A stretch of DNA of 64,000 bases from Halosimplex halophilum (GCF_004698125.1 NZ_ML214297.1:806001-870000), one strand, 5' to 3'; positions 1 through 8,679 are shown, numbered from the stretch's first letter. Translations and numbers: made by a program. Notes: generated from the letters alone by a model not told the origin.

Positions 1-71
1 CCGACCGAATCCCGTGACGCGCCCGCACACCGCCCGAAGACACTTCGGCCCGCCGCCGGTACGCCCCGGCG

Positions 72-980
72 ATGACGACCGGCGAGCGGACGGGGGAGGG
101 GACCGACTGGGAACCGACCCACGAGATCGTCTCCACGGGCGACCTCGCCGACGAGGTCGCGGCCGACACGCGCCTGGTCGCCGTCGCCTGTGAGCTCGGC
201 GATCGGGCGTTCCTGACGATGGCGACCGACGACGTGGGCGACCGGAGCCCCCACACCCAGCGGATACTCGACGGGCGACTCGACCGGGTGGACGACGACG
301 CGGACCGCGACCGGGTAGACGACGGGGCAGACCTCGACCGGGCGGACGCCACGTTCGGCGGCCCGACCTGGCGAGCGACACTTCCGGACGAGGCCGACGC
401 GCTGGTACGCGCCCTGACGGTCGCGGACCCCGAGGCCGACGGCCCGCTCGGCGAAGCGCACTGGCGCCGCTGGGACGTACAGCGAGTCGCGGTTCACCGC
501 GACGGGCGGCCGGTCTATCGCTCGGTCCCGCACCACTCGCGGTTCGAACTCGACGCGGCGGAACTGCCTGCGTTCACCGACCGGGCGCGCGAGCGCCTCG
601 CCGACCTGCCCTGTGCCGTCGTCCCGACGGGCCCGGTCGCCACCTGGGGCGACGACGGCGAGGTCAACCACCGGGCGATCCGGTTCGAGACCGGATCGGG
701 CGTCTCGCTGGAGCACGTGCGCCGCGTCGCCGTCGACCGCGACCGCCGAGAACTCGTCGTCGACTGGGAACCCGTCGGCGAGCGCGTCGAACGCGAGCCC
801 AGCCGGGTGCTCCGCGGCGTGTTGCGGGCGTTCGCGTGGGCGGTCGACCGCCTCGGCGGCTCGGCGGACCCGCCCCGGCGGCTGTCGTTCGCCGACGGCG
901 ACGAGTTCCGACGGGCGGTCGCGGGGATCGAGACCGCCCGCGAGCGGGTGGGGTACGACTTCGAGGTCGTCGAGATGTGA
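72..980 (+). CDS. Conserved haloarchaeal hypothetical protein
   Basis: A 302-residue acidic soluble protein with no motif I recognise and no signal peptide or membrane segment. Codon third positions are almost all G or C, so the reading frame is convincing. Around residues 70-95 there is a low-complexity acidic insert in which a unit like DRVDDxADxDR occurs twice, which looks like an internal tandem duplication. The C-terminal half (about 190-302) looks like a folded alpha/beta domain. The ATG lies about 33 nt after a 'gacactt' element that may be the core promoter. Function unknown. Confidence 0.75.
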   Translation: MTTGERTGEGTDWEPTHEIVSTGDLADEVAADTRLVAVACELGDRAFLTMATDDVGDRSPHTQRILDGRLDRVDDDADRDRVDDGADLDRADATFGGPTWRATLPDEADALVRALTVADPEADGPLGEAHWRRWDVQRVAVHRDGRPVYRSVPHHSRFELDAAELPAFTDRARERLADLPCAVVPTGPVATWGDDGEVNHRAIRFETGSGVSLEHVRRVAVDRDRRELVVDWEPVGERVEREPSRVLRGVLRAFAWAVDRLGGSADPPRRLSFADGDEFRRAVAGIETARERVGYDFEVVEM

Positions 981-1025
981 CGGGATGGCGCCAGTCTTTA
1001 CAACCGGAGCCGCCCGAGTAGCCGC

Positions 1026-1664
1026 ATGGTCAACGTCAGGGATCCGGAGTCGCTCCGGGACGAGCCGGGGGTCGACTTCCGCGAGCAGGAGCAGGTCGTC
1101 GACGCCGAGGAGTTCGAGCAGGCCGTCGAGGGCGCGGAGAACCAGAGCGGCCTCGTCGTCGTCGCGGTCACCGACGACCGCGAGCGGCTGTTGCTGGTCG
1201 ACTCCGAGTGGGTCGACGGGTGGACGCTCCCCAACGGCCCGGTCGGCGCCGACGAGGACTGGGCGGTCGCCGCCGACCGCTGGAGCGAGGACGCGCTCAG
1301 TTTCCCCGTCCAGATCGAACAGCCCGAACTGGTCATCCGCACGGAGACGCGCGCCGAGGGCGGGTCCGAGAGCGTCGTCGGCTACACGGTCGCGTTCACC
1401 GGCTCGCTGATCCCCGCGATGGGCGGCCCGGGCGGCATGGGCCCCGGCGGCCCGCCGCCGGGCGTCGGTCCCGACGGGAAGAAAGCCCCGGACGGCGAGG
1501 AGGCTCCGGAGGGTCAGGGCCCGCCAGCGGGCGGCCCCAGCGGGCCGCCCGGCGGCCCCGGCGCCGGTCCCATCGCCTCGAACCCCAACCTCGACTGGTT
1601 CGACGGGGTTCCCGAGGAGGTCGCACCGGGCCACGACGCGCTCGTGCGGTACTTCCTCGGCTGA
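1026..1664 (+). CDS. NUDIX-like haloarchaeal protein with degenerate box
   Basis: A 212-residue protein. Residues about 40-140 resemble the beta sheet of a NUDIX fold: a LVVVAVTDDRERLLLV strand, then GWTLPNGPVGADEDW where a NUDIX protein has its 'W.LPGG' segment. The catalytic REUXEEXGU signature is missing; the segment after the PNG turn reads roughly WAVAADRWSED, so hydrolase activity is doubtful. Residues about 143-185 form a Gly/Pro-rich linker (GGPGGMGPGG type) before a short conserved-looking tail. A 'tctttaca' promoter-like stretch lies about 30 nt before the ATG. The fold assignment is an inference from pattern. Confidence 0.7.
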   Translation: MVNVRDPESLRDEPGVDFREQEQVVDAEEFEQAVEGAENQSGLVVVAVTDDRERLLLVDSEWVDGWTLPNGPVGADEDWAVAADRWSEDALSFPVQIEQPELVIRTETRAEGGSESVVGYTVAFTGSLIPAMGGPGGMGPGGPPPGVGPDGKKAPDGEEAPEGQGPPAGGPSGPPGGPGAGPIASNPNLDWFDGVPEEVAPGHDALVRYFLG

Positions 1665-1719
1665 CCGGTCGAGTGGACCCCGCCGGAAGACACTTGCCGT
1701 CGGTCGCCGACCCTGGGGT

Positions 1720-2652
1720 GTGCGGATCGACGCGACCGCGGCCGAACGGTTTCTCGCCTCCCTCGACGGCGAGGTCCCGCTGGAGCGGGTCTGGGAGCAC
1801 GACGCCTACGACGTGGTCCGCGAACACGCGGACCTGCTCGGTCGAGATATCGCGCGCGAGGACGTGGAGCGGGGGCTCTCCGGCGAGGACACCGCGTTCT
1901 CCGGGGTGGCGGACCTGCCGAAGAACCGCGACCGGGTCCGCAGCCTGCTGGAACGGGTCCGATCGAACGAGGCGGCCTGGACCGAGCGGATCGAGGCCGC
2001 TCTGAAACGGGTCGCCCCGGACGAAGACCACACGGACGTGACGGTGTTCCTCGGGATCGGCTACGACTACGGGACGGGGGTCGGCGGGGAACGTGGCGCC
2101 TACCTGAACCTGCACGCACCGCTGTTCCGCGGCGCGCCGCGGGAGGTGCTCTACACCGCGGCTCACGAGTGTTCGCACGTCCTTCACGAGCGGGTCCACC
2201 GCTCGCGGCGCGCGCTCGGCCCCGACTCGTTCGAGGACCCGGCCGGCCAGCGGACCGTCTTCGACACGGTCGTCCACACCGAGGCGTTCGCGACGTACAC
2301 GCCGATCCCACTGCGTCGCGCGGACAATGGCGCGGATGAGAGCGCGAGCGAGCACGACAACCCCGTCGCCGAGGACTACGCCGTGCTCTCCGACGACGAC
2401 CGGCTGGCCGAGCTCGTGGCGACCTACGACGCCCTGCGCGGATCGCTCGGGGAGTCCGCCGTCCCGCGGGACCGTCTGTTCACACACCTGTTCGGCGGGC
2501 AGCGGCTGCCCTATCGCGTCGGAACGGCGATCCTGACTGGCCTCGAAGCCGTCCGCGGGATCGAGGCGGTCCGCGAGGCGTTCTACTGCGACCCGACCGA
2601 GTTCACCACCGAGTACGACTGGGTGCTCGACGAGTACCGGTCCGACGCGTGA
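1720..2652 (+). CDS. HExxH putative zinc metallopeptidase-like protein
   Basis: A 310-residue protein starting at GTG. Residues near 145-155 contain AAHECSHVLHE, an HExxH zinc-binding motif (HECSH). A downstream HTEAFATYTPIP segment could supply the third glutamate ligand of a gluzincin. There is no signal peptide, so action in the cytoplasm is likely. I infer a zinc-dependent peptidase or a relative of the DUF2268/DUF5700-type families; substrate unknown. The GTG is preceded by 'gacacttgcc' 31 nt upstream, the same element at the same spacing as before the GTG-start gene at 62968. The gene converges on the dehydratase gene downstream. Confidence 0.7.
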   Translation: MRIDATAAERFLASLDGEVPLERVWEHDAYDVVREHADLLGRDIAREDVERGLSGEDTAFSGVADLPKNRDRVRSLLERVRSNEAAWTERIEAALKRVAPDEDHTDVTVFLGIGYDYGTGVGGERGAYLNLHAPLFRGAPREVLYTAAHECSHVLHERVHRSRRALGPDSFEDPAGQRTVFDTVVHTEAFATYTPIPLRRADNGADESASEHDNPVAEDYAVLSDDDRLAELVATYDALRGSLGESAVPRDRLFTHLFGGQRLPYRVGTAILTGLEAVRGIEAVREAFYCDPTEFTTEYDWVLDEYRSDA

Positions 2653-2706
2653 ACGTAGAATCCCGGAGGCGATCGAGTCCGACGAGCCTTACGCCTCGTC
2701 GAACAC

Positions 2707-2753
2707 TGCTGAGCGAAGCTCAGCAAGCCCGATCCGGCTCACTGAGCCGGATC
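2707..2753. terminator. Two adjacent perfect hairpins between convergent genes
   Basis: Positions 2707-2713 and 2719-2725 form a 7-bp stem with a 5-nt loop. Positions 2731-2741 and 2743-2753 form a perfect 11-bp inverted repeat around a single base. The second repeat contains the stop codon of the dehydratase gene. The position between two converging genes suggests a bidirectional transcript end, but there is no T-run, so termination is inferred. Confidence 0.45.
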
Positions 2754-3983
2754 GAACAGCGTCTCGCCTTCGACCATGTGCTCCTCGACGGTATCGAGGT
2801 CCAGCGTGACGCCGAGGCCGTTCTCCTCGGGCACCTTCATGTAGCCGTCCTCGATGAGGCCGTCCTCCTCGACGAGGTCCTCCCACCAGTCGAGTTCGTA
2901 GGAGTGGTACTCGACGGCCAGGGAGTTCGGCACCGAGGCGCCGACGTGGGCGCTCGCGACCGTTCCGACGGGCGAGGAGACGTTGTGCATCGCCACGGGG
3001 ACGTAGTACTGGTTGGCCACGTCGGCGATCTTCCGCGTCTCGCGCATCCCGCCGATCTTCGGCATGTCCGGCGCGACGATGTCGACGGCCTGTTCCTCGA
3101 TGAGCCGGCGGTGCTCGGTGACCCGGTAGCGGTTCTCCCCGACGGTGATGGGGGTGGTCGTCGAGTCGGTGACCTTCTCCTGGACTTCGAGGTTCTCCGG
3201 CGGGACGGGGTCTTCGAGCCACCACACGTCGTAGTCGTCGATGGCCTCGGCCAGCCGCTCGGCGGAGTTGCCCGAGAACGTCCAGTGGCAGTCGAAGGCC
3301 ACGTCGGCCCGATCCTTGACCCGCTCGGTCACCTTCTCGACGATCTCGGCCTTGTGGCGGATCTCGCCGGGCCGGAGGTGGCGGTTGGCCCGGTCTTTCT
3401 CGTGGCCCGAGGGCACGTCGAGGTCGAACTTCAGGGCGTCGTAGCCCAGCTCCTCGACGACGCGCTCGGCCTCGTCGGCGCAGGCGTCGGGGTCGGCCTC
3501 CTCCTCGGTGTGGCAGTCGCAGTAGACCCGCATCTCGTCGCGGTACTTGCCGCCGAGCAGCTGGTAGGCGGGCACCTCGATGATCTTGCCGGCGAGGTCG
3601 TGCAGCGCGACCTCGATGCCGGAGATGGCCGAGACGGTGACGCCCTCGACGGATCCCTCGCCGGACATCTTCTGGATGAGGTGCTCGTAGAGGCGGTCGA
3701 TATCGAGGGGGTTTTCGCCGATGAGGAACGGCGTCATCCGCTCGATCAGCTCGGGGATGCCCGCGCCCCAGTAGGCCTCGCCGGTGCCGACGAGCCCCGC
3801 GTCGGTGTACACCCGCACCAGCGTCCACGGGAAGTTCCCGTCGACCATCGTCGTCTGTACGTCCGTGATCTCCACGTCTCGGCCGCCGCCGCGTCTGGCC
3901 GTGGTACCCATCGTCTCCGCGGACAGTTCCCGCATCGTGTACTCCGCGTTCGGGTCGTGGAGGTCTCTGTAGTCGCGTCCCAT
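2739..3983 (-). CDS. gnaD: Enolase-superfamily sugar-acid dehydratase, probably D-gluconate dehydratase
   Basis: A 414-residue member of the mandelate racemase/muconate lactonizing group. It probably dehydrates D-gluconate to 2-keto-3-deoxygluconate in the semi-phosphorylative Entner-Doudoroff pathway of haloarchaea. An N-terminal capping domain (about 37-150) precedes the barrel. The barrel shows the expected residues: Lys185 in ALKFDLD, Asp231 and His233 in FDCHW (metal ligand region), Glu257 in WWLEDP, Glu283 in VGENR and His333 in AMHNV. The length matches haloarchaeal gluconate dehydratases (about 412). Xylonate or galactonate dehydratase are the alternatives. A TATA-like 'ctttag' on the minus strand lies about 28 nt before the ATG. 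Confidence 0.85.
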   Translation of the reverse strand: MGRDYRDLHDPNAEYTMRELSAETMGTTARRGGGRDVEITDVQTTMVDGNFPWTLVRVYTDAGLVGTGEAYWGAGIPELIERMTPFLIGENPLDIDRLYEHLIQKMSGEGSVEGVTVSAISGIEVALHDLAGKIIEVPAYQLLGGKYRDEMRVYCDCHTEEEADPDACADEAERVVEELGYDALKFDLDVPSGHEKDRANRHLRPGEIRHKAEIVEKVTERVKDRADVAFDCHWTFSGNSAERLAEAIDDYDVWWLEDPVPPENLEVQEKVTDSTTTPITVGENRYRVTEHRRLIEEQAVDIVAPDMPKIGGMRETRKIADVANQYYVPVAMHNVSSPVGTVASAHVGASVPNSLAVEYHSYELDWWEDLVEEDGLIEDGYMKVPEENGLGVTLDLDTVEEHMVEGETLFDPAQ

Positions 3984-4145
3984 GTCGGCGGCTACTTGTG
4001 GACCCTACTAAAGTGTGGAGGAAACGCCGACGCTCCGTTCGGCTCTCCGAAACGAATCGGATCCCGGGTCGGCCGAACGGAACGCGGGTGCCGCCGGCTC
4101 GTCCGGACGGACCGCCTCGGGTCAGCCAGGCGGCCCCCGGCGCAG

Positions 4146-4682
4146 TCAGTCCTCGGCGTCGGGGTCGGCGCCGCCCTCGATCCGGCTCTCCAGGTCGTCG
4201 AGGCGGTCGAGCAGTCGCTGGTACTCCTCGCTGTCCTCGAGTTCGGCCGGGTTCTTCTCGACCCGGAGGGTGGCGACCTTCGCCGAGAGGGCGTGGTACT
4301 CCCGGACGACGGCGCGCTTGTCGAGCCGGTTGACCGTCTCGGCGACGACCGACTGCAGTTCCGGCCCCTCGACGGGCTTGAGCAGGTAGTCGTCGAACCC
4401 CATGTCGACGATGTCGAAGCCGGGGTCGACGGCTGTCACCATCACCACCCCGCAGTCGATGTCCCGGCCACGGATGCGTTCGAGGACCTCGCGCCCCGAC
4501 AGGCCGTGCATCCGGCGGTCGAGCAACACCACGTCCACCTCGTCGGTCACCAGTTCGAGCGCCGACTCGCCGTCGTAGGCGGTCAGCACGTCGTAGAACT
4601 CGCCCAGCTGGCTCGCGTACACGTCGGCGACCGCCTCGTCGTCGTCGACGACCAGCACGGTCGCTACCCCCCCTCGGACCAT
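4146..4682 (-). CDS. Response regulator with HalX domain
   Basis: A 178-residue two-component response regulator. Residues 8-120 are a receiver domain: acidic pocket VVDDDE near 13, phospho-acceptor Asp in VVLLDRRMHG near 55, and the conserved Lys in LLKPVEG near 104. The C-terminal part (about 120-175) is helical and matches the HalX domain found almost only in haloarchaea, whose output role is unclear. There is no obvious DNA-binding helix-turn-helix. No histidine kinase is adjacent, so its partner is unknown. A minus-strand TATA 'tataaag' (4720-4714) lies about 33 nt before the start. Confidence 0.9.
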   Translation of the reverse strand: MVRGGVATVLVVDDDEAVADVYASQLGEFYDVLTAYDGESALELVTDEVDVVLLDRRMHGLSGREVLERIRGRDIDCGVVMVTAVDPGFDIVDMGFDDYLLKPVEGPELQSVVAETVNRLDKRAVVREYHALSAKVATLRVEKNPAELEDSEEYQRLLDRLDDLESRIEGGADPDAED

Positions 4683-4713
4683 GTTTCGCAGTTGGCGGGT
4701 ACCCGATTTAGAA

Positions 4714-4720
4714 CTTTATA
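4714..4720 (-). promoter_or_regulatory. TATA box of the HalX response regulator gene
   Basis: TATAAAG on the minus strand, 32-38 nt before the ATG at 4682. This is one of the best TATA matches in the window and implies a very short leader. Confidence 0.6.
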
Positions 4721-4729
4721 TCCGACGGG

Positions 4730-4912
4730 TCAGCCGGTCCACTCCGCGCGGTGGGCCTCGCTGCAGAAGTGCGTCGTCTCGACCTGGCCGTCGTCGACGC
4801 GCGTGACGACCCGGTGGTCGGGGTCCTGTACCAGCGCCGCGCCGCAGACGGCGCACGTCGGCGCCTCCTCCTCGGATACGTCTTCGTTGAGATCGGACGT
4901 GGGGTCGACCAT
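4730..4912 (-). CDS. Small zinc-binding haloarchaeal protein
   Basis: A 60-residue protein with a treble-clef-like metal site: CAVCGAAL, then after about 20 residues HFCSEAHRAEW. This arrangement resembles the TRASH/MYM-type or DUF7576-like mini zinc fingers common in haloarchaea. The role is probably nucleic-acid or protein binding, unproven. An upstream in-frame ATG (4954) would add 14 residues. I chose 4912 because a 'gttaag' TATA-like element sits about 28 nt before it, fitting a leaderless message. It lies upstream of the HalX regulator on the same strand. Confidence 0.75.
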   Translation of the reverse strand: MVDPTSDLNEDVSEEEAPTCAVCGAALVQDPDHRVVTRVDDGQVETTHFCSEAHRAEWTG

Positions 4913-5023
4913 CGTGTCCGACCCGTGTGTACGGACCCACTTAACCGCATACATCGACGCCGGCCCGGAGAGCCACGCGGCGGGTCCGGCACACGCGCTC
5001 CGTTCCCGGGCCTACACCGCCGC

Positions 5024-6208
5024 TCAGCGGTCCCGCGTCACGGACTCGCCGGGCGTCGTCGTCGCGCCGGCGGAGAGTCGCACGCCGGGGTTGAGGCTCG
5101 TGTTGATCCCGGTCTTGACGCCGTCGCCGGCGACGACCCCGAACTTCCGGCGGCCGGTCGAGACGCGCTCGCCCTTGACGGTGAAGTACACGTCGCCGCC
5201 GTCGTGGCGGAGGTTCGCCACCTTCGTCCCCGCGCCGAAGTTCACGTCCCGGCCGAGCACGCTGTCGCCGACGTAGGAGTGGTGGGGGACGTGGGTGCCC
5301 GCCATTATCACGCTGTTTTTGACCTCCACGGCGTTGCCGACGTGTGTGTCCTCCCCGAGGAGCGTCGCGCCCCGGACGTAGGCGTTGGGCCCCACCTCGG
5401 CGCCCTCGCGGACCAGCGCCGGCCCCTCGACGACGACGCCCGCGTCGACGGTGGCGCCCTCCTCGACGACCACGTCGCCGCGGAGGTCTGCCGACTCGTG
5501 GACCTCCCCGCGCAGGTCGCGGTCGAGGTCGGCCAGTTTCCACTCGTTGGCCTCCAGCAGCTCCCAGGGGCGGCCACAGCCCAGCCAGCGCTCGACCTCG
5601 ACGGTGCGGACGGAGCGCTCGTCGATGACCCGCGCGAGCACGTCGGTGATCTCGTGTTCGCCGCGCTCGCTCATCGGCACGTCCAGCCACTCGCGGGCCT
5701 CGGCCGGGAACCGGTAGGCGCCGACGTTGACGAGGTCGGTGGGCGGGTCCGCCGGCTTCTCGACGATGCCGGTGACGACGCCGTCTTCGACCTCGAAGAC
5801 GCCGTAGCTGGTCGGGTCGTCGACGCGGTAGGTGCCGACGGCGGGGCCGTCGGCGTCGAGCAGCGCCGCGACGCTCCCGCGGTCGTAGAGGTCGTCGCCG
5901 TTGAGGACGACGAACGGCCCCTCCAGGTGCTCGCGCGCGCAGTCGACGGCGTGGGCGGTCCCGAGCTGCTCCTCCTGGACGGCGTACTCGACGGGGACGC
6001 CCCGGTACTCGTCGCCGAAGTACGCCCTGACCGCCTCGGCCTCGTAGCCGACCACGAGGACCAGCTCCGAGGCGCCGGCGTCGACGGCCGCGTCGGCGCC
6101 GTGGGCGACCAGCGGCCGGTCGGCGACCGGCAGCATCGGCTTGGGCAGCGACTCCGTCAGCGGACGCATCCGGGTACCCTCCCCGGCCGTCAGCAGGACG
6201 ACTTGCAT
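5024..6208 (-). CDS. glmU: Bifunctional sugar-1-phosphate nucleotidyltransferase / acetyltransferase (GlmU-like)
   Basis: A 394-residue protein with an N-terminal nucleotidyltransferase domain (1-230): LTAGEGTRMRPLT near 6-18, LPKPMLPV near 21-28, and GDDLYD metal site near 103. A C-terminal left-handed beta-helix of hexapeptide repeats follows (about 235-380). Archaeal proteins of this layout make UDP-N-acetylglucosamine from glucosamine-1-phosphate (uridylyl- plus acetyltransferase), feeding S-layer glycosylation and other glycans. A simple glucose-1-phosphate thymidylyl- or uridylyltransferase is possible, but the long beta-helix favours the bifunctional type. It is monocistronic and diverges from the gene at 6380. 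Confidence 0.85.
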   Translation of the reverse strand: MQVVLLTAGEGTRMRPLTESLPKPMLPVADRPLVAHGADAAVDAGASELVLVVGYEAEAVRAYFGDEYRGVPVEYAVQEEQLGTAHAVDCAREHLEGPFVVLNGDDLYDRGSVAALLDADGPAVGTYRVDDPTSYGVFEVEDGVVTGIVEKPADPPTDLVNVGAYRFPAEAREWLDVPMSERGEHEITDVLARVIDERSVRTVEVERWLGCGRPWELLEANEWKLADLDRDLRGEVHESADLRGDVVVEEGATVDAGVVVEGPALVREGAEVGPNAYVRGATLLGEDTHVGNAVEVKNSVIMAGTHVPHHSYVGDSVLGRDVNFGAGTKVANLRHDGGDVYFTVKGERVSTGRRKFGVVAGDGVKTGINTSLNPGVRLSAGATTTPGESVTRDR

Positions 6209-6379
6209 GTACGGAGTCGGTCGCCCGGACGGCCCATAGTGGTATCGACCGTCCCCGGAGCCGCGCCGGGTTCAGGCGCCGTATAACGACGTGGCTGCCC
6301 GTTCCGGGCCAGATTGTTGCGGTATGCTACCGCGACACATACTAAAGCGGGCAGCGCGTACGATCCGGGTCGAACGACC

Positions 6380-6853
6380 ATGGTACGATCCGACGGCGCC
6401 GACGGCGACACGGAGGGGGCGACACCGGCGACAGACGGCGGTGAAACGGGTGATTCCACGGCGAGGGACGACACTGATCGACTCCCAGCGTCGGCGGTCG
6501 CGGACCTGCGCGCGAGCGAGCGGCGGCGGCGGGCGCTGGACTGTCTCGCCGAGCGGGCCGACCCGATCCCGGTTTCGGACCTGGCCAGACACGTCGTCGC
6601 CGTCGAGCGCGAAGAACCGGCCGACGCGGTCCCGGACGAGGCCGTCGACGAGGCCCGGCGGGACCTGTTCCAGCAGCACCTCCCGAAGCTGACCGCGACC
6701 GGCGTCGTGCGGTACGACTCGCTGGTCGGCACGGTCGAGCTGGCGGCGGCGGACCCGAGAGTCCTCGGCGACGACGGGGACGACGCCGACGAGGGCGATA
6801 CCGACGAAGGCGATGCCGACGGGCGTACCGACGACCGCGTCGCGCCGGAGTGA
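6380..6853 (+). CDS. Haloarchaeal winged-helix-like protein (DUF7344 type)
   Basis: A 157-residue protein. After an acidic disordered N-terminus, residues about 40-125 carry a pattern seen in DUF7344-type haloarchaeal proteins: RRRALDCLAE, then SDLARHVVAVE, then a helix with QQHLPKLTATGVVRYD. This looks like a winged helix with recognition helix and wing, so DNA binding is likely but inferred. The tail is again very acidic (DDADEGDTDEGDADG). I start at the ATG at 6380 because 'actaaa' at 6341-6346 would place the transcription start downstream of the earlier in-frame ATG (6314). It diverges from the glmU-like gene. Confidence 0.8.
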   Translation: MVRSDGADGDTEGATPATDGGETGDSTARDDTDRLPASAVADLRASERRRRALDCLAERADPIPVSDLARHVVAVEREEPADAVPDEAVDEARRDLFQQHLPKLTATGVVRYDSLVGTVELAAADPRVLGDDGDDADEGDTDEGDADGRTDDRVAPE

Positions 6854-6955
6854 GGCCCCAGCGGGACCACCGGCGCGGCTCGCTCCGACACGGCGCCGCA
6901 CACGCGCGGCCGAACGGAAAGAGCAATACAGGCAGCTACCCAACCGGCGGGTACT

Positions 6956-7744
6956 GTGACGAACACGCAGGTAACGCACGTCCAGATCGACAACTACGGC
7001 CCCTGGACCGTCACGCCCGAGCCCCGGCGGGAGGTCGACCTCCAGACGCTGCAGTCGCGGCTGTACGCCGACCTCTCGCAGCTGGTCGGCAACCGCGGCG
7101 GCTACGTCTTCTTCTCGCGGTTCGACAACATGATCGCCGTCACGAACGGCCTCGACGAGGACGACCACGCGCTCATCCAGGAGTCCGTCGCCAACCGCTA
7201 CCCGGTCACGATGAGCCTCAGCGTCGCCACGGGGACGACGCCCGCCGAGGCGCTCGGGACCGCCACGGAGGCCCTTCAGGAGGCCGGCAGCGCACAGGAC
7301 AAGTCCCGCCGGGAGATCCTGCGCGGGCGCACTATCGACCAGGAGTTCCGGACCGACGAGGACGTGCAGATCGCCCACTTCGACGTGAACGACGCGACCG
7401 GCAAGTACACCGACGAGCTCAACGAGTTCGACACGTTCATCCAGATCGAACAGGGCTACGCCGAGCTGATGCGGTACATGCGGCGGGCCTACGACTCGCT
7501 GTCCTTCTTCGTCGGCGGCGACAACGTCATCGCCGTCTGCTCGGAGATGGACCCCGCGGAGTACCAGGACGCGGTCGACCACGTCCGCGAGGCGGTCGAC
7601 GTGGAGCTCAAGGTCGGCGTCGGCCGCGGGGAACTCGCCCAGGAGGCGGGGATGGCCGCCAAACACGCGCTGGAGGAGTGTCGCGCGACCGGCGAGGACG
7701 TGCACGTCGACTGGGCCGCCGACGAGCCCGACCCCGCCGCCTGA
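6956..7744 (+). CDS. arfA: GTP cyclohydrolase III (ArfA)
   Basis: A 262-residue archaeal GTP cyclohydrolase IIa/III. The enzyme converts GTP to the formylamino-pyrimidine FAPy, the first archaeal step towards riboflavin and F420. The family is two related domains. Here the pairs GGYVFFSRFDNMIAVTNG (about 48-65) and SLSFFVGGDNVIAVCSE (about 180-196) are the two copies of the palm-like core, and the middle contains the family-typical DEDVQIAHFDVND. Full length with GTG start; a 'caataca' promoter-like element lies about 30 nt upstream. Confidence 0.92.
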   Translation: MTNTQVTHVQIDNYGPWTVTPEPRREVDLQTLQSRLYADLSQLVGNRGGYVFFSRFDNMIAVTNGLDEDDHALIQESVANRYPVTMSLSVATGTTPAEALGTATEALQEAGSAQDKSRREILRGRTIDQEFRTDEDVQIAHFDVNDATGKYTDELNEFDTFIQIEQGYAELMRYMRRAYDSLSFFVGGDNVIAVCSEMDPAEYQDAVDHVREAVDVELKVGVGRGELAQEAGMAAKHALEECRATGEDVHVDWAADEPDPAA

Positions 7745-7823
7745 CCGGTCGATCCGGAGTCCTCGCTCGCCGGAACCGACCGCCGAAGTACGTCGCGTGC
7801 CGTCTTAAGCGTGGTGCAGGTAG

Positions 7824-7830
7824 CTTTTAG
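7824..7830 (+). promoter_or_regulatory. TATA box of the CBS-domain gene
   Basis: 'cttttag', 25-31 nt before the ATG at 7855. The same heptamer precedes the OsmC gene at 62448-62454. Confidence 0.5.
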
Positions 7831-7854
7831 ACGCAGTGTGGTAAACGTCCGCAC

Positions 7855-8448
7855 ATGCAACGAGACGCGAGCGTCCGGGAGGTGATGGACCGCGAGTTCG
7901 TCGGGGTCAGCGAGGGCGACGACCTCGGGGAGACGGCCGAGTTGATGCTGGAGGAGGGGGTCGACAGCGCCGTCGTCCTGCGGGGAACGGACCCCGTCGG
8001 GGTCGTCACCGAGCGGGACGCGCTGGCGGCGTTCGTCGACCGCGAGGGCGACCCGCCGACCGCCGCGGAGGCGATGACCGACGAGGTGCCGACGGTCCCG
8101 CCGGACCTGACCATCGCCGAGGCGGCCGACCGGCTGTCCGCGGGGTCGACCCAGCGCGTGCTCGTCTCCGACGGCGACGAACCGCTCGGCGTCCTGACCG
8201 AGCGGGACCTGCTGACCGCCTCGCCGTTCGCACCGACCGCGAGCGAGGCCGCGCCGACCGACCGCGAGCGGGCGGTCGCCGGCGTCACCCAGGGCCGGGG
8301 CGAGCAGGGGGTCGAGCCGGCGGACTCGCGACGGGGCGACGACTCGCGCTTCGAGGACCAGTCGCTGTGCGAGGCCTGCGGGTCGCTCTCGCGGGAGCTG
8401 TCGACGTTCAACGGTCAGCTGCTCTGCCCGGACTGTCGGGATATCTGA
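7855..8448 (+). CDS. Paired CBS domain protein with C-terminal zinc ribbon
   Basis: A 197-residue cytoplasmic protein. Two CBS motifs (about 5-60 and 70-125) form one Bateman module, each with the typical strand-turn 'GVVTERDAL' / 'GVLTERDLL'. Such modules bind adenosine nucleotides or S-adenosylmethionine and act as energy or metabolite sensors. After a charged linker, residues 170-195 carry LCEACG and LLCPDCR, a CxxC...CxxC zinc ribbon. The fusion suggests a sensor coupled to nucleic-acid or protein binding; the target is unknown. Confidence 0.88.
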   Translation: MQRDASVREVMDREFVGVSEGDDLGETAELMLEEGVDSAVVLRGTDPVGVVTERDALAAFVDREGDPPTAAEAMTDEVPTVPPDLTIAEAADRLSAGSTQRVLVSDGDEPLGVLTERDLLTASPFAPTASEAAPTDRERAVAGVTQGRGEQGVEPADSRRGDDSRFEDQSLCEACGSLSRELSTFNGQLLCPDCRDI

Positions 8449-8645
8449 CGCGGCCGCCCCCGGACGAACGTGGCGCGGCCACCCGCCTGGGGCGCCCTCG
8501 GCGGGTAAGCGCACGTTACATGAGCGTTTTCTGGTACCTTCGACGCCCGCAGATCGACCGGGCGACTTTCGCGTATCTTCCAGCGGTGTGACGGACGTTT
8601 CCGACGCTCGCAACCCGGCTGGAACGTGACAGGTCGTGGGACACC

Positions 8646-8651
8646 TTTATA
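8646..8651 (+). promoter_or_regulatory. TATA box of the ABC substrate-binding protein gene
   Basis: 'tttata' 29-34 nt before the ATG at 8680, in a comparatively AT-rich stretch. It gives the binding protein its own promoter, separate from the permease genes on the other strand. Confidence 0.6.
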
Positions 8652-8679
8652 GTGACTGGTTGACAAGGCACACAGTGAG

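Noticed and set aside
2649-5276. 875-codon open frame on + across the dehydratase, HalX and small zinc genes
   Set aside because: It runs antisense to three well-supported minus-strand genes and has Val/Leu/Asp-rich composition typical of complement-strand frames in GC-rich DNA.
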